From: Pseudoalteromonas shioyasakiensis
Lineage (GTDB): Bacteria; Pseudomonadota; Gammaproteobacteria; Enterobacterales; Alteromonadaceae
Direction of reading: 5' to 3'
Assembly (NCBI RefSeq): GCF_022398475.1
Contig: NZ_JAKEVM010000011.1
Location: forward strand, 1-55,248
DNA length: 55,248 nucleotides
Shown here one piece after another: positions 55,170 to 55,248 of this stretch (within the stretch, counting starts at the first letter, position 1; every line of letters starts with the position of its first letter). The notes under the pieces were generated by a model. The model saw only the letters and a program-made list of their open reading frames with translations, was not told the DNA's origin and searched no databases. A program made the translations under genes and the position numbers.

Positions 55170-55248
55170 CCCTGAAAATAAATTTTAAACCATTGATTTT
55201 TAATAGATTAAAAATTAATTTATTTTTTAAGCTCATTCAGTATTGGTT

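Overview
The window looks like chromosomal DNA from an AT-rich marine gammaproteobacterium of the Alteromonadales, most like Pseudoalteromonas. The evidence is protein-level resemblance: a vibriolysin-type M4 protease and a Vibrio-type M28 aminopeptidase with PPC domains, a complete hisL-hisGDCBHAFIE operon, YoaA, Xni, PpnN and an ECF sigma/ChrR pair. No rRNA, tRNA, CRISPR array or prophage was seen. The only mobile-type gene is one REP-associated (Y1/HUH) transposase.

Layout. 1-7.4 kb, minus strand: small hypothetical, tsaB, yoaA, then two secreted metallopeptidases whose C-terminal tandem PPC domains are nearly identical. 7.7-11.6 kb: MscS channel, a CPA1 Na+/H+ antiporter preceded by a translationally coupled upstream ORF, a GAF-GGDEF diguanylate cyclase and a small charged protein. 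11.8-19.1 kb: attenuated histidine operon. 19.1-28.7 kb: an accessory-looking group of LysR, MFS, alpha/beta hydrolase, AraC, two cupins, a cyclophilin-like protein, a serine hydrolase, a Tat-exported Zn alcohol dehydrogenase and a DGSG-repeat secreted protein. 28.8-39.5 kb: lipoprotein, DUF1289, GT25, M61 peptidase, a second diguanylate cyclase, ppnN, xni, DUF3192, a degenerate HD-GYP/HDOD-like protein and isocitrate dehydrogenase. 39.6-41.1 kb: the transposase, bracketed by short repeats that face each other in inverted orientation. 41.4-43.8 kb: ilvIH with a Leu/Val attenuator. 43.9 kb: HU.

44.4-54.6 kb, minus strand, is the most interesting block. An ECF11-type sigma factor and its ChrR zinc/cupin anti-sigma head a tightly packed, mostly overlapping gene string: DUF523-DUF1722 (YbgA), photolyase, SnoaL-like, SDR, FAD oxidoreductase, DUF1365, Cfa-type methyltransferase and DUF2878, followed by a chalcone-isomerase-like protein and a DUF3833 lipoprotein. 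By reading the upstream regions I found three copies of a bipartite motif, TGATCN-N16-CGTANT. They lie 31-33 nt before the start codons of the sigma gene, of the chalcone-isomerase-like gene and of a separate LON-N-domain gene. This suggests one photo-oxidative (singlet-oxygen) regulon of three transcription units combining DNA repair with membrane-lipid remodelling by several uncharacterised proteins.

All functions are inferred from recognisable motifs and family knowledge; no database search was possible. Many start codons were moved downstream from the longest open frame where a Shine-Dalgarno sequence, signal peptide or gene overlap supported it.
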